Assembly: GCA_030532425.1 (NCBI GenBank)
Contig: JAUNLD010000013.1
Span: 1-57,432 of the forward strand
Direction of reading: 5' to 3'
DNA: 57,432 nt
Source: Lautropia sp.
GTDB lineage: Bacteria; Pseudomonadota; Gammaproteobacteria; Burkholderiales; Burkholderiaceae_E
Positions 44,535-54,691 of this stretch are shown in pieces. The notes under the pieces were generated by a model. That model searched no databases, was not told the origin of the DNA, and saw only the letters and a list, made by a program, of their open reading frames with translations. Every line of letters begins with the position of its first letter. Position 1 is the stretch's first letter. The translations under genes and the position numbers were made by a program.

Positions 44535-45239
44535 CTAGAGCCGCAGGCCCAACCCCAGCAATGATGTATCTCCGCCGCCCCGCAGCAACACCAGCACCAC
44601 CGTGCCGCCCCCGGGCAACGACCACTCGCTGTGCAGCGTCCGCACACGCTTGCCCCGGCCCGACCCGGGAACCACCCGCGGCGGGCCATGCCGCGCCGTC
44701 AGCCAGCGCGTCAGCACGGCGTGTTCCTCCCGGGCCACGGCATGCGGGCGCCAGCCCTCTTCGGGCATGGCCAGCACCGCCGTCAGCCGGTTCAGCACGA
44801 AGTGATAATGCGCCTCCAGCGCCACGCCGCCCACCGCCACCTGCTCGCTCAGCCGGCGCTTGCCGCCCGCCCCTTCAGGGCCGGCCACCATCGAGGTCAG
44901 CACCTGCACCGCCATCCGGTCTTCGGGCAGCGTGGCCCAGGCCAGCGCCTTCTTCCGGGGCGTGGCTGCGGGCGACAGCGCTTCGACCTCGCTCTGCCGC
45001 ATGCCAAAGGCCAGCCCATCGGGCCACGGCAAATCGGCATGGCGCCGCCCCGCCACCAGTACTCCCGCCGGGCCAGCCTCGACCTGGTCAGCCGCTGCCA
45101 TCACGAATGCGGATGCAGGTGCCGCGCTGGATACGGATGCAAAAGACACGGACGACGGAAGGACGGCCTGCACCGGTACGGCAGAGGCAGAAGCAGCCAG
45201 CATCAGCCCAAGGGCCAGCAGACAGTGGCGAGCAGTCAT
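44535..45239 (-). CDS. Exported protein of unknown function (paralogue of 42714-43565)
   Basis: This 234-residue protein has a signal peptide (M-T-A-R-H-C-L-L-A-L-G-L-M-L-A-A-S-A-S-A) and a domain from about residue 67: L-P-W-P-D-G-L-A-F-G-M-R, H-Y-H-F-V-L-N-R-L, L-T-R-W-L-T-A-R-H-G-P-P, W-S-L-P-G-G-G. The order and spacing match the domain of the protein at 42714-43565. The function is unknown. It is first of three exported-protein genes on the minus strand. Confidence 0.7.
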   Translation of the reverse strand: MTARHCLLALGLMLAASASAVPVQAVLPSSVSFASVSSAAPASAFVMAAADQVEAGPAGVLVAGRRHADLPWPDGLAFGMRQSEVEALSPAATPRKKALAWATLPEDRMAVQVLTSMVAGPEGAGGKRRLSEQVAVGGVALEAHYHFVLNRLTAVLAMPEEGWRPHAVAREEHAVLTRWLTARHGPPRVVPGSGRGKRVRTLHSEWSLPGGGTVVLVLLRGGGDTSLLGLGLRL

Positions 45240-45422
45240 GACGAGATGCACAAGAAGGACATCGCCGGTCACGTCACCGGCGCAACAATACCGCAGCACT
45301 CCGGGCAGGCGCCACGGCTTCCGGCCGCAGCCATCCTGCCCGGCGTCCAGTGTCGATGCCCGCTCCCCGGCTGTCATTCACCATCGTCGGAAAGGCACAG
45401 GCTGGCTGACGGTCGGCCCGTG

Positions 45423-46811
45423 TCAGGGCGCCTGCAACCGCAGCAGCTGGCCATCATCACTGTCGGTCAGGATGTAGATGTGGCCATCGGCTGCCTCACG
45501 CACATCACGCACGCGCTCGTCCACGGGGATCCTTTCTTCAGACAGCACCCGGCCATCATCCCCCAGCCGAAGCCGCGCCAGGTACATGAATTTCAATGCA
45601 CCCACCAACAGGTTGCCGCGCCAGTCACGCCCGTAACGATCACCCCGCACAAAGCTCATGCCCGACGGAGCAATCGAAGGACGCCAGTAATACAGCGGCT
45701 GCGCCATGCCCGGTGCAGCGGGCCTGCCCGAACCGATCGGCCCGCCCCCATACTGCTCGCCATAGCTGATGACCGGCCAGCCGTAATTGGCACCTGCCTG
45801 AACCCGGTTGATCTCGTCACCGCCCTGCGGGCCATGCTCGTGCAGCCACAACTGGCCATCCGGCCCCAGCGTGGCACCCTGCGGGTTGCGGTGGCCATAG
45901 CTCCAGATCTCGGGCAGCGCTCCCTTCGTCTTCACGAAGGGATTGTCGGCCGGCACGCTGCCATCGCGGTTGATGCGCACGACCTTGCCCAGATGGTTGT
46001 CGAGGGACTGGGCCTGTTTCATCTCGTGATAGCGCTCGCCCAGCGTCAGAAAGATCCTGTCGCCATCGAAGACGATCCGGCAGCCGAAATGCAGCTGGCT
46101 GGCAACCCTGGGACGCTGGCTGAACAGCACCCTGACACGGTTGAGCCGCCGTTCGTTCGCCGACAGTTCCCCCACGGCCAGCGCCGTGCTGCTGAATCCA
46201 CCGGGCGTGGCTTCGGAAAAGCAGACATACACCTGCCGGGTCTCTTCAAAATCGGCCGGCACCGCCACATCGAGCAACCCACCCTGACCCTTCGCATGCA
46301 CGGCCGGCACGCCGCCGATCGGAGGCTCGACCGTGCCGTCCTGGCCGACGATGCGCATCGTGCCCCGACGCTCCGTCACCAGAAAACGGCCATCCGGCAG
46401 AAAGGCCAGCGCCCACGGATGATGCAGGCCACGGGCCACCGTCTGCCATCGCCAGGCCGTGCGGCTGTCCCGGGGATCTGCCCGCTGGGCCGGCGGCCCG
46501 TCGGGCTGCGCCGGTGCGCCCGAGCCGCCCGGGCGCTCGCTCCCTGCCGCCCGAGAACGCCCTCCCTGATCGGCCCTCCTGGTACTCTCGGCACCCTCGC
46601 CCCCGGAGGCCCTGTCGCCCCCCTCGGCAGCGACAGCAACCGAGGCCCAAAGCAGTACCGACAACACCGACAGCACCGACAACACCCGGGTGGCTGCCTG
46701 TGCCGGCCGCCGTGCCGGCTGCACGGTCGCTTCCACCGTCGGCCCCGCTGCCACCTCCCCTGTCGGCCTGCGGTGCAGGTTGAGGCTCATCGGATCGCTT
46801 CGTGCTTGCAT
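45423..46811 (-). CDS. PQQ-dependent sugar dehydrogenase (YliI/soluble glucose dehydrogenase-like)
   Basis: This 462-residue exported beta-propeller has the family blocks H-H-P-W-A-L-A-F-L-P-D-G-R-F-L-V-T-E-R-R-G, G-Q-G-G-L-L-D-V-A, D-N-H-L-G-K-V-V-R-I-N, G-H-R-N-P-Q-G and H-E-H-G-P-Q-G-G-D-E-I-N-R-V-Q-A-G-A-N-Y-G-W-P. It should oxidise an aldose in the periplasm with PQQ. The signal region has a tandem L-S-V repeat coded by 9-bp units, then a long charged linker to about residue 115. GGAGG lies 8 bases before the ATG at 46811. No pqq genes are in the window. Confidence 0.9.
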   Translation of the reverse strand: MQARSDPMSLNLHRRPTGEVAAGPTVEATVQPARRPAQAATRVLSVLSVLSVLLWASVAVAAEGGDRASGGEGAESTRRADQGGRSRAAGSERPGGSGAPAQPDGPPAQRADPRDSRTAWRWQTVARGLHHPWALAFLPDGRFLVTERRGTMRIVGQDGTVEPPIGGVPAVHAKGQGGLLDVAVPADFEETRQVYVCFSEATPGGFSSTALAVGELSANERRLNRVRVLFSQRPRVASQLHFGCRIVFDGDRIFLTLGERYHEMKQAQSLDNHLGKVVRINRDGSVPADNPFVKTKGALPEIWSYGHRNPQGATLGPDGQLWLHEHGPQGGDEINRVQAGANYGWPVISYGEQYGGGPIGSGRPAAPGMAQPLYYWRPSIAPSGMSFVRGDRYGRDWRGNLLVGALKFMYLARLRLGDDGRVLSEERIPVDERVRDVREAADGHIYILTDSDDGQLLRLQAP

Positions 46812-46935
46812 GCGCGCTTCCTCCCTGACGCGCGTCATGAACTTATTCGCTTTCGCGGGAGGGATACGTTCATGACCCGCTCTTGTCCTGATTTTCCCTG
46901 AGGCTGAGCCTGCCAGGGCATTCGGTTCAATACCT

Positions 46936-46979
46936 TTTATCGTATCAACGCTTCAATTCAATACGATAAAGCGTATAAT
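46936..46979 (+). promoter_or_regulatory. hipBA promoter and HipB-type operator
   Basis: Perfect 10-base arms TTTATCGTAT (46936-46945) and ATACGATAAA (46961-46970) flank 15 bases. A TATAAT -10 (46974-46979) follows directly. The TATC...GATA arms recall the TATCC-N8-GGATA operators of E. coli HipB. The repeat covers the -35 region, which suits autorepression. Confidence 0.75.
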
Positions 46980-47031
46980 CCGACCCATCCGGCATCAACC
47001 ATGATGCTCATCAAGGCCAACTCCCACCATC

Positions 47032-47370
47032 ATGCCCACCGCCTCCCGCGTCCGCAATCCCCAGGCCCTGGCCCTGCTGGGCCAGCAGCTGCGCCGCGCC
47101 CGGCAGGCTGCCGGTCTGCCCCAAAGCCGGGTCGGCGGCATGCGGCAAGCCACCGTCTCCCGGATCGAGAACGGCCTCGATGTGAATCTGGACACCTTCA
47201 TCAGCTGCTCGGCTGCGCTGGGGCTGGAGCTGGTGCTGGTCACGCCCGGTCAGGCCTCCCTCATCCGCCAGCAGCAGGACCCGCAGCACCGGCCTCGGCG
47301 CATCCCGCCACCCGGCCCACCAGCGCTCGACCTGCTCGAAGAGCTGGACTTCCTGCGAGACCCGGAATGA
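47032..47370 (+). CDS. hipB: HipB-type antitoxin, XRE family
   Basis: This 112-residue protein has a helix-turn-helix of XRE type: L-G-Q-Q-L-R-R-A-R-Q-A-A-G-L-x-Q-x-x-V-G-x-x-R-Q-A-T-V-S-R-I-E-N-G-L-D-V-N-L-D-T-F (residues about 15-55). A Pro/Arg-rich tail follows. It should repress hipBA at the palindrome upstream and neutralise HipA. Its stop overlaps the hipA start (ATGA). Confidence 0.88.
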   Translation: MPTASRVRNPQALALLGQQLRRARQAAGLPQSRVGGMRQATVSRIENGLDVNLDTFISCSAALGLELVLVTPGQASLIRQQQDPQHRPRRIPPPGPPALDLLEELDFLRDPE

Positions 47371-48662
47371 CAGCGACACGGATGCTGGCCGTTCGGCTGG
47401 CCGGCCAGCTGGTCGGACATCTCAGCCATGACGACAGTGAAAGAACCCGCTTCGACATCAGCGAGTCCTACATCGAGCTGGGGCCGGAGCGTCCTGTCCT
47501 GTCCCTGTCGATGGCCCGTCCCGACGATGAGGCGCACACCCTGGCGCTGCTGCGTGACGAGCGGCACCGAAGTGCGCATGTGAATGCCCCGCCTTTCTTC
47601 TCCAACCTGCTACCCGAAGGTGTCCTGCGTGCCCGCATCGCCAGACAATTGAAGGTGCATGAGGCACGGGAGTTCCTGCTGCTGGCTGCCCTCGGCCACG
47701 ATCTGCCCGGCGCCGTCGAGCTGACGCCCCCTGAGCTGTTGTCGGAACAGCCGGAGCCGCCATCCGATACCCTGATGCCGACATCGGTCCACACCCCCGT
47801 GGCGTCCGGCAGGCCCACCCCAGGCGATGATTCTGCGCTTCGTTTCTCACTCGGCGGCATGCAGCTCAAATTCTCGATGCTGAGACAGGGCCAGCGCTAC
47901 ACCTTGCACACCGCCGGCGCCCTGGGCGATTACATCATCAAGCCACCCTCGGCCGATTTTCCTGCGCTGCCGCGGGTGGAGGCCGCCATGATGGCAACCG
48001 CACACGCCATTGGCATCGAGGTGCCCGAAGTGCTCCTGCTGTCGGCTGAACAGATCGACGGCCTGCCTGCCCTGCCCGGCCATCTGGCCGATGAACCCTT
48101 CTATGCCATCCAGCGTTTCGACCGTCGGCAGGGCCAGCGCATTCATATCGAGGATTTTGCGCAAGTCTTCAATCTTCGCCCGTCACAGAAATACGATCGC
48201 GCCAATCACGACATGATTGCGGCCACCCTGCTGCGTCACGCAGGCGGCCTCGCCGACCTCGAGGAAATGAGCCGGCGTCTGGTATTGAACGTGCTGCTCG
48301 GCAATGGGGATGCCCACCTGAAAAACTGGTCGCTGATCTACGATGATCCGCAACGCCCACGCCTGGCGCCCGCCTATGATCTGGTGTCCACGGTGGCCTA
48401 CAACCCACGGGATACGTCACTGGCGCTGAACCTGAGCGGCGTTCGCACCTTTGCCGACATTTCGCTCGACAGCTTTGCCCGTCTGTTCCGGCGCATCGGC
48501 CTGACCGATCACGCGCAGGCCGCCCTGCTGGAGACGGTCAGGATCAGCGCCAGACAAGTGAGCAGCGCCTGGGAAGAAGCCTTCCGGGCCGCCGACGTGC
48601 CTGCGCCCCTTCTCGAACGGATCGAGGCGCACATCCAGTCCATGCCGCTGGCCCGGGGCTAG
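47367..48662 (+). CDS. hipA: HipA-type serine/threonine kinase toxin
   Basis: This 431-residue protein has the HipA layout: an N-terminal small domain (F-F-S-N-L-L-P-E-G), the S-L-G-G-M-Q-L-K-F segment, the ATP lysine region D-Y-I-I-K-P, the catalytic G-N-G-D-A-H-L-K-N-W (about residue 312) and A-P-A-Y-D-L (about residue 336). HipA of E. coli phosphorylates glutamyl-tRNA synthetase and causes persistence; the target here is unknown. All kinase residues look intact. Its end overlaps the convergent tetR gene by 4 bases. Confidence 0.93.
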   Translation: MTATRMLAVRLAGQLVGHLSHDDSERTRFDISESYIELGPERPVLSLSMARPDDEAHTLALLRDERHRSAHVNAPPFFSNLLPEGVLRARIARQLKVHEAREFLLLAALGHDLPGAVELTPPELLSEQPEPPSDTLMPTSVHTPVASGRPTPGDDSALRFSLGGMQLKFSMLRQGQRYTLHTAGALGDYIIKPPSADFPALPRVEAAMMATAHAIGIEVPEVLLLSAEQIDGLPALPGHLADEPFYAIQRFDRRQGQRIHIEDFAQVFNLRPSQKYDRANHDMIAATLLRHAGGLADLEEMSRRLVLNVLLGNGDAHLKNWSLIYDDPQRPRLAPAYDLVSTVAYNPRDTSLALNLSGVRTFADISLDSFARLFRRIGLTDHAQAALLETVRISARQVSSAWEEAFRAADVPAPLLERIEAHIQSMPLARG

Positions 48663-49339
48663 CGCGTGTCATGAACGGATTCGCCCCCGGCCTCCGCCAC
48701 CATCGCCGCAAAGCGGCGTGACACAGCGCCCATCATGGCCTGACGATGGGCCTCATCGGCATACTGCCCGGCCAGCGGGCCATCCAGCATCAGCGTGGCC
48801 AGACCATGCACATGCGCCCACAGGATATTGACGAGGACTTCATCCACCGTCCCCTCCGCTGACCCCTCTGACCCATGACCCACCTGAACCCGGCAGGCCA
48901 GACGCAACAGCTCCGCACGCGCTGCCTGCGCCGTCTCGGCCACAGCCGGAAAATGTTCGGGGTTGCACATGTCCGGCCGGAACATGATGCGAAAGACACC
49001 GGGGTTGGCCCACGCAAAAGCCAGATAACTGTCAGCCGATGCCGTCAGCAAGGCCTCGATGGTGAGCTGATCGGCGCGGTCATGCACCGCTTTCAGCCGA
49101 AGGCGGAGATCCTCGAAGCCCAGCCTGACCAGCTCGGCCAGCAGGCCCTCACGGCTTTCAAAATGATGATAAGGCGCCTGATGGGTGCAACCGGCCTGCC
49201 GGGCCACTTCCCGAAGGCTCAATACCGACGGCCCACCCGTATCGAGCAGGCGACGGCTGATGTCGAGCAATGTCGCCCGCAAATCTCCTGCTTCATCGGC
49301 CCTTGGCCTGCCCCTTGCCCTTCGCTGCTCACCCGGCAT
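48659..49339 (-). CDS. TetR-family regulator divergent from the fusion flavoenzyme
   Basis: This 226-residue protein has a TetR N-terminal helix-turn-helix (residues about 15-65: A-T-L-L-D-I-S-R-R-L-L-D-T-G-G-P-S-V-L-S-L-R-E-V-A-R-Q-A-G-C-T-H-Q-A-P-Y-H-H-F-E-S-R-E-G-L). The C-terminal part resembles TetR_C_33-type ligand domains (Y-L-A-F-A-W-A-N-P-G-V-F-R-I-M-F-R-P-D). It probably binds the TAGACA palindrome at 49572-49586. The ATG at 49339 is chosen from the family; a longer frame exists. Confidence 0.88.
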   Translation of the reverse strand: MPGEQRRARGRPRADEAGDLRATLLDISRRLLDTGGPSVLSLREVARQAGCTHQAPYHHFESREGLLAELVRLGFEDLRLRLKAVHDRADQLTIEALLTASADSYLAFAWANPGVFRIMFRPDMCNPEHFPAVAETAQAARAELLRLACRVQVGHGSEGSAEGTVDEVLVNILWAHVHGLATLMLDGPLAGQYADEAHRQAMMGAVSRRFAAMVAEAGGESVHDTR

Positions 49340-49571
49340 CTTGCTTGAATTCCTGCTGGTTGAAGATCGCCTGCCCCCGTGCACCACGCACCACCGCGTG
49401 CCTCTCGTACCTCTCGTGCCAGGGATCGTGCCCCGGATCGGGCCTGATGGCACCGCAGTCGCAGGCAGGACTCACCACATTCTGCCACCACTGCCCCACC
49501 GACAGCCCATCGAGCCGCATACCCCCGAAGCATCGCTCGCCGAAGCAGCCCTCTCCGATCAGCAGATTTAT

Positions 49572-49586
49572 ATAGACACTGTCTAT
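49572..49586. promoter_or_regulatory. TetR operator, 7-1-7 palindrome
   Basis: ATAGACA (49572-49578), one C, then TGTCTAT (49580-49586) is a perfect palindrome. It overlaps the -35 hexamer of the flavoenzyme promoter. The symmetry and half-sites resemble operators of several TetR repressors. Confidence 0.8.
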
Positions 49587-49600
49587 TTTAAGATTAGAAT
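49573..49600 (+). promoter_or_regulatory. Promoter of the fusion flavoenzyme
   Basis: -35 TAGACA (49573-49578) and -10 TAGAAT (49595-49600) are 16 bases apart, each one mismatch from the sigma-70 consensus. The palindromic operator covers the -35. Confidence 0.7.
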
Positions 49601-49632
49601 CGCCTCATCGCCACCTCGTTCAGGAGCAGGCC

Positions 49633-52044
49633 ATGCCCACCTCGAAGCATCACGACACCGAGCACCCCGACTACGACGTCATCGTCATCGGCTCCGGCAT
49701 CGGCGGGCTGACGGCGGCAGGCCTGCTGGCCAGGCTCGCCCAGAAGCGGGTACTGGTGCTGGAAAGGCATCTGGAACCCGGTGGGCTGACCCACAGCTTC
49801 CGGCGCGATGGCGCCAGCTGGGACGTGGGCGTGCATTACCTCGGCCAGCTGGGTGAGCACAGCCCCCACCGCCTGCTGTTCGATTACCTCTCGGCAGGCG
49901 CGCTGCGCTGGCATCAGATGCCGGCCGACTTCGAGCGCTTCGTGTATCCGGGCCTGGATTTTCGGGTGCCATCGGACGCGGACACTTATCGGCAGCGCCT
50001 GATCGACGCCTTCCCCGATGAGCGCCCTGCCATCGACAGATATTTTCGGGATGTACGCCGTGCAGCCCGCTGGGCCGGCTGGCATCTGATGCAGGACATG
50101 GTGCCGACTTTCTTCGTGCCCGTGCTCCGGCTGTTGCAACGCCTCGACCGGCGTTTCGGCTCGCAGACCACCGGCCAGTATCTGAAGCAGCACATCCGCT
50201 CCCCCGCCCTGCGCGCCCTGCTCGCCACCCAATGGGGGGATTACGGGCTGCCGCCCGCGCGCAGCCCTCTGGCGCTACATGCCACCATCGTCACCCATTA
50301 CCTGCAGGGCGCGTGGTTTCCGGCCGGTGGCAGCGCGCAGATCGCCCGCACGATCGAGGCCGTCCTGGAAAGGCACGGCGGCGCCATCCGCGTGGGACAG
50401 GAGGCCACGGCCATCATCCTGGATGAACACGGCCGCGCCTGCGGTGTGCAGGTGACAGACCACCGCGGGCCAGAACCGCGGACACGGGTTTTCAGGGCGC
50501 CCGTCATCATCTCGGCCATTGGCGCCCGGCCCACCTACGAGCGCCTGCTGCCCACCGACGGACCGGTGGGTCAACGCACCGCCCGGCTTCGTCAGCACAT
50601 GCAGGCGCTCGGACACGGCCTGTCTGCGGTGGTGCTCTACCTGCGCCTGAACACCGATCCCCGCCACCTGGGCGTGGACGGCGAAAATCTCTGGATCAAC
50701 ACAAGCCTCGACCACGACGATCTGAATGGCGCCACACATGCCCTGTTGCAGGGACAGGCCCGCCATCTCTACGTCTCGTTTCCGTCGATCAAGGCCGGGC
50801 ACACGCAGGCACATACCGTGGAAATCCTCGCCTTCGTCGATCCGGGCGCCTTTGAGCGCTGGCAGACCACCCGCCACCGCCAGCGCGGACAGGATTACGA
50901 AGCCCTGAAGGCACGCATCAGCGAAGGGCTGCTGACAGCAGCCGACAAGGTACTGCCCGGCCTGGCACAGGCGGTGATCCATCAGGAGCTGTCCACGCCC
51001 CTGAGCGTCGAGCATTACACCGGACATCCCCACGGCGCTTTCTATGGTCTGCCCGCCACCCCCGAGCGCTTTCTGGCCCCCCCTGCCATCCGCGCCCGTA
51101 CGCCCGTCGATGGCCTCTTTCTGGCGGGCCAGGATGCCTGCCTGCTGGGCATCATCGGGGCGATGATGGGTGGCATGGCAGCCGCCTGCCAGGTGCTTGG
51201 GCCTGCGCGCGGCTATCCGATGATCCAGAAAGCCATCCGGCGCGCGTCGGATCGACGCCCCTCCCCAGCAGACTGGCCCGGACACGAAAGCCACGCCTCC
51301 TCGCCGGCACCTGTGCATGACGAGGTGGAAAAGCCCTCGCTCCCCCGGAACAAGCACCACGCCACCCTGCTCCGCCGCGTGGCACTCACGCCCTCGATCC
51401 ATCGGGTGCAGTTCACCCTGCAAGGCCCGGTCGACACCTTCACGGCCGGGCAATTTGCCCGGCTGCATGTCGGCCAGCATCACTGGCGCGATTATTCGAT
51501 TGCCGGCCTGCATGCCGACCCGGACAACCCGGCACATTCGATCCTGACGCTGCTCGTCAGCACCCGCACCGGTGGAGAAGGCTCGCGCTTCATCACCCGC
51601 ACGCCACTGGGCAGCACGACCCAGGTCGAACTGCCGTTGGGGCAGTACGTCCTGGCTCCCAACGCACACCGGAAAATCTTTGTGGCCACGGGCACCGGGC
51701 TGGCCCCCTTCCTGCCGATGTTCGCCGCCCTGCATGACACCGAACGCCAGCAGGCAACGCTGATCTTCGGCTGCCGGCACGCCGGGGACGACCTGATCGC
51801 CCACCTGTCCGACATGCCACTACCCGGCACGGTCATCCGCTGCTACAGCCGTTCTGACGAACCGCCCCGCGATGAAATGGGGCACCGGCACCTGCACGGC
51901 CGCGTGACCGACGCCCTGAAGCAGCTGCCCTTCACGCCGGACGACACCGATTTCTACCTGTGCGGCGCCTCCGGCATGGTCAGCGACTGCCGGGCCCTGC
52001 TGATCGGCCGCGGTGCCCGGCACATCCGGATGGAGATGTACTGA
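49633..52044 (+). CDS. Fusion flavoenzyme: CrtI/retinol-saturase-like oxidoreductase + FNR-like reductase
   Basis: This 803-residue protein has two flavin modules. Residues about 14-525 form a carotenoid desaturase/isomerase or retinol-saturase-like FAD protein: dinucleotide site V-I-G-S-G-I-G-G-L-T-A-A, then L-E-R-H-L-E-P-G-G-L-T-H-S-F, and the C-terminal V-D-G-L-F-L-A-G-Q-D-A motif. A 45-residue linker leads to a ferredoxin-NADP-reductase-like module (about 572-803): R-D-Y-S-I-A-G (FAD), F-V-A-T-G-T-G-L-A-P-F (nucleotide), and Y-L-C-G-A-S-G-M near the end. No 2Fe-2S domain is present. It may be a self-sufficient NAD(P)H-driven reductase or saturase; the substrate is unknown. AGGAG lies 7 bases before the ATG. 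Confidence 0.85.
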   Translation: MPTSKHHDTEHPDYDVIVIGSGIGGLTAAGLLARLAQKRVLVLERHLEPGGLTHSFRRDGASWDVGVHYLGQLGEHSPHRLLFDYLSAGALRWHQMPADFERFVYPGLDFRVPSDADTYRQRLIDAFPDERPAIDRYFRDVRRAARWAGWHLMQDMVPTFFVPVLRLLQRLDRRFGSQTTGQYLKQHIRSPALRALLATQWGDYGLPPARSPLALHATIVTHYLQGAWFPAGGSAQIARTIEAVLERHGGAIRVGQEATAIILDEHGRACGVQVTDHRGPEPRTRVFRAPVIISAIGARPTYERLLPTDGPVGQRTARLRQHMQALGHGLSAVVLYLRLNTDPRHLGVDGENLWINTSLDHDDLNGATHALLQGQARHLYVSFPSIKAGHTQAHTVEILAFVDPGAFERWQTTRHRQRGQDYEALKARISEGLLTAADKVLPGLAQAVIHQELSTPLSVEHYTGHPHGAFYGLPATPERFLAPPAIRARTPVDGLFLAGQDACLLGIIGAMMGGMAAACQVLGPARGYPMIQKAIRRASDRRPSPADWPGHESHASSPAPVHDEVEKPSLPRNKHHATLLRRVALTPSIHRVQFTLQGPVDTFTAGQFARLHVGQHHWRDYSIAGLHADPDNPAHSILTLLVSTRTGGEGSRFITRTPLGSTTQVELPLGQYVLAPNAHRKIFVATGTGLAPFLPMFAALHDTERQQATLIFGCRHAGDDLIAHLSDMPLPGTVIRCYSRSDEPPRDEMGHRHLHGRVTDALKQLPFTPDDTDFYLCGASGMVSDCRALLIGRGARHIRMEMY

Positions 52045-52046
52045 TC

Positions 52047-54320
<2,274 letters not shown>

Positions 54321-54403
54321 GGCTCTCCTTCCGCCGGTACTAACCGGTTCAAGTTCTCGGGTCCGGCCAGAAGGCCATCTCAGCACAGGGCTCCCCGGAG
54401 CTG
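54321..54403 (-). promoter_or_regulatory. TPP riboswitch of thiC
   Basis: Reading the minus strand, GCTCCGGGGAG is followed by GCTGAGAT, then a small GGCC-TTCT-GGCC stem, ACCC, GAACTTGAACCGG, and TTAGTACCGGCGGAAGGAGAG. This matches the THI-box core. It precedes thiC. A TATATA at plus-strand 54411-54416 is a plausible -10. Confidence 0.92.
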
Positions 54404-54536
54404 GCGCCAGTATATAGAGGCCTCGGCCCGGACAAGGCTCATCAGGCATCGGGGATTTCCCCAAGGGGTGCGGGGACAGGCACGGGAACAGGCCTGAACG
54501 GCCCTACCAAAGCTGATAGCGCCAGTACAGACGCAG

Positions 54537-54560
54537 GCCGGTTAAATAGAATAGCCGGTT
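54537..54560 (+). promoter_or_regulatory. Promoter region of NSS transporter with flanking direct repeats
   Basis: TAGAAT (54547-54552) is a -10 candidate. It is flanked by two GCCGGTT copies (54537-54543, 54554-54560), 17 bases apart, which could be regulator half-sites. The -35 is weak. Confidence 0.4.
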
Positions 54561-54691
54561 CCGCCCCATCGCACGAACACCCGGCCCTTGATCCCAGACA
54601 GGCCTGCGCGAACGGACGGCGGGCTTGTCTTCGTTTGCCCTGAAGCCACTGCCCGGGTCAGGGTCATGGGCAGCACACCTGGAGTCTAGCG

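Larger units (their letters stand above)
49340..49632. other. Divergent gap tetR / fusion flavoenzyme
   Basis: The gap is 293 bases. The last 65 bases hold the promoter and operator of the flavoenzyme. The tetR-proximal part is GC-rich, with a short direct repeat CCTCTCGT near 49401-49418, and shows no gene. Confidence 0.5.

Noticed and set aside
46653..46690. Minisatellite-like 9-bp repeat as a contingency locus
   Set aside because: The repeats (L-S-V coding) are short, imperfect and in frame in a signal peptide, so there is no basis for phase variation.
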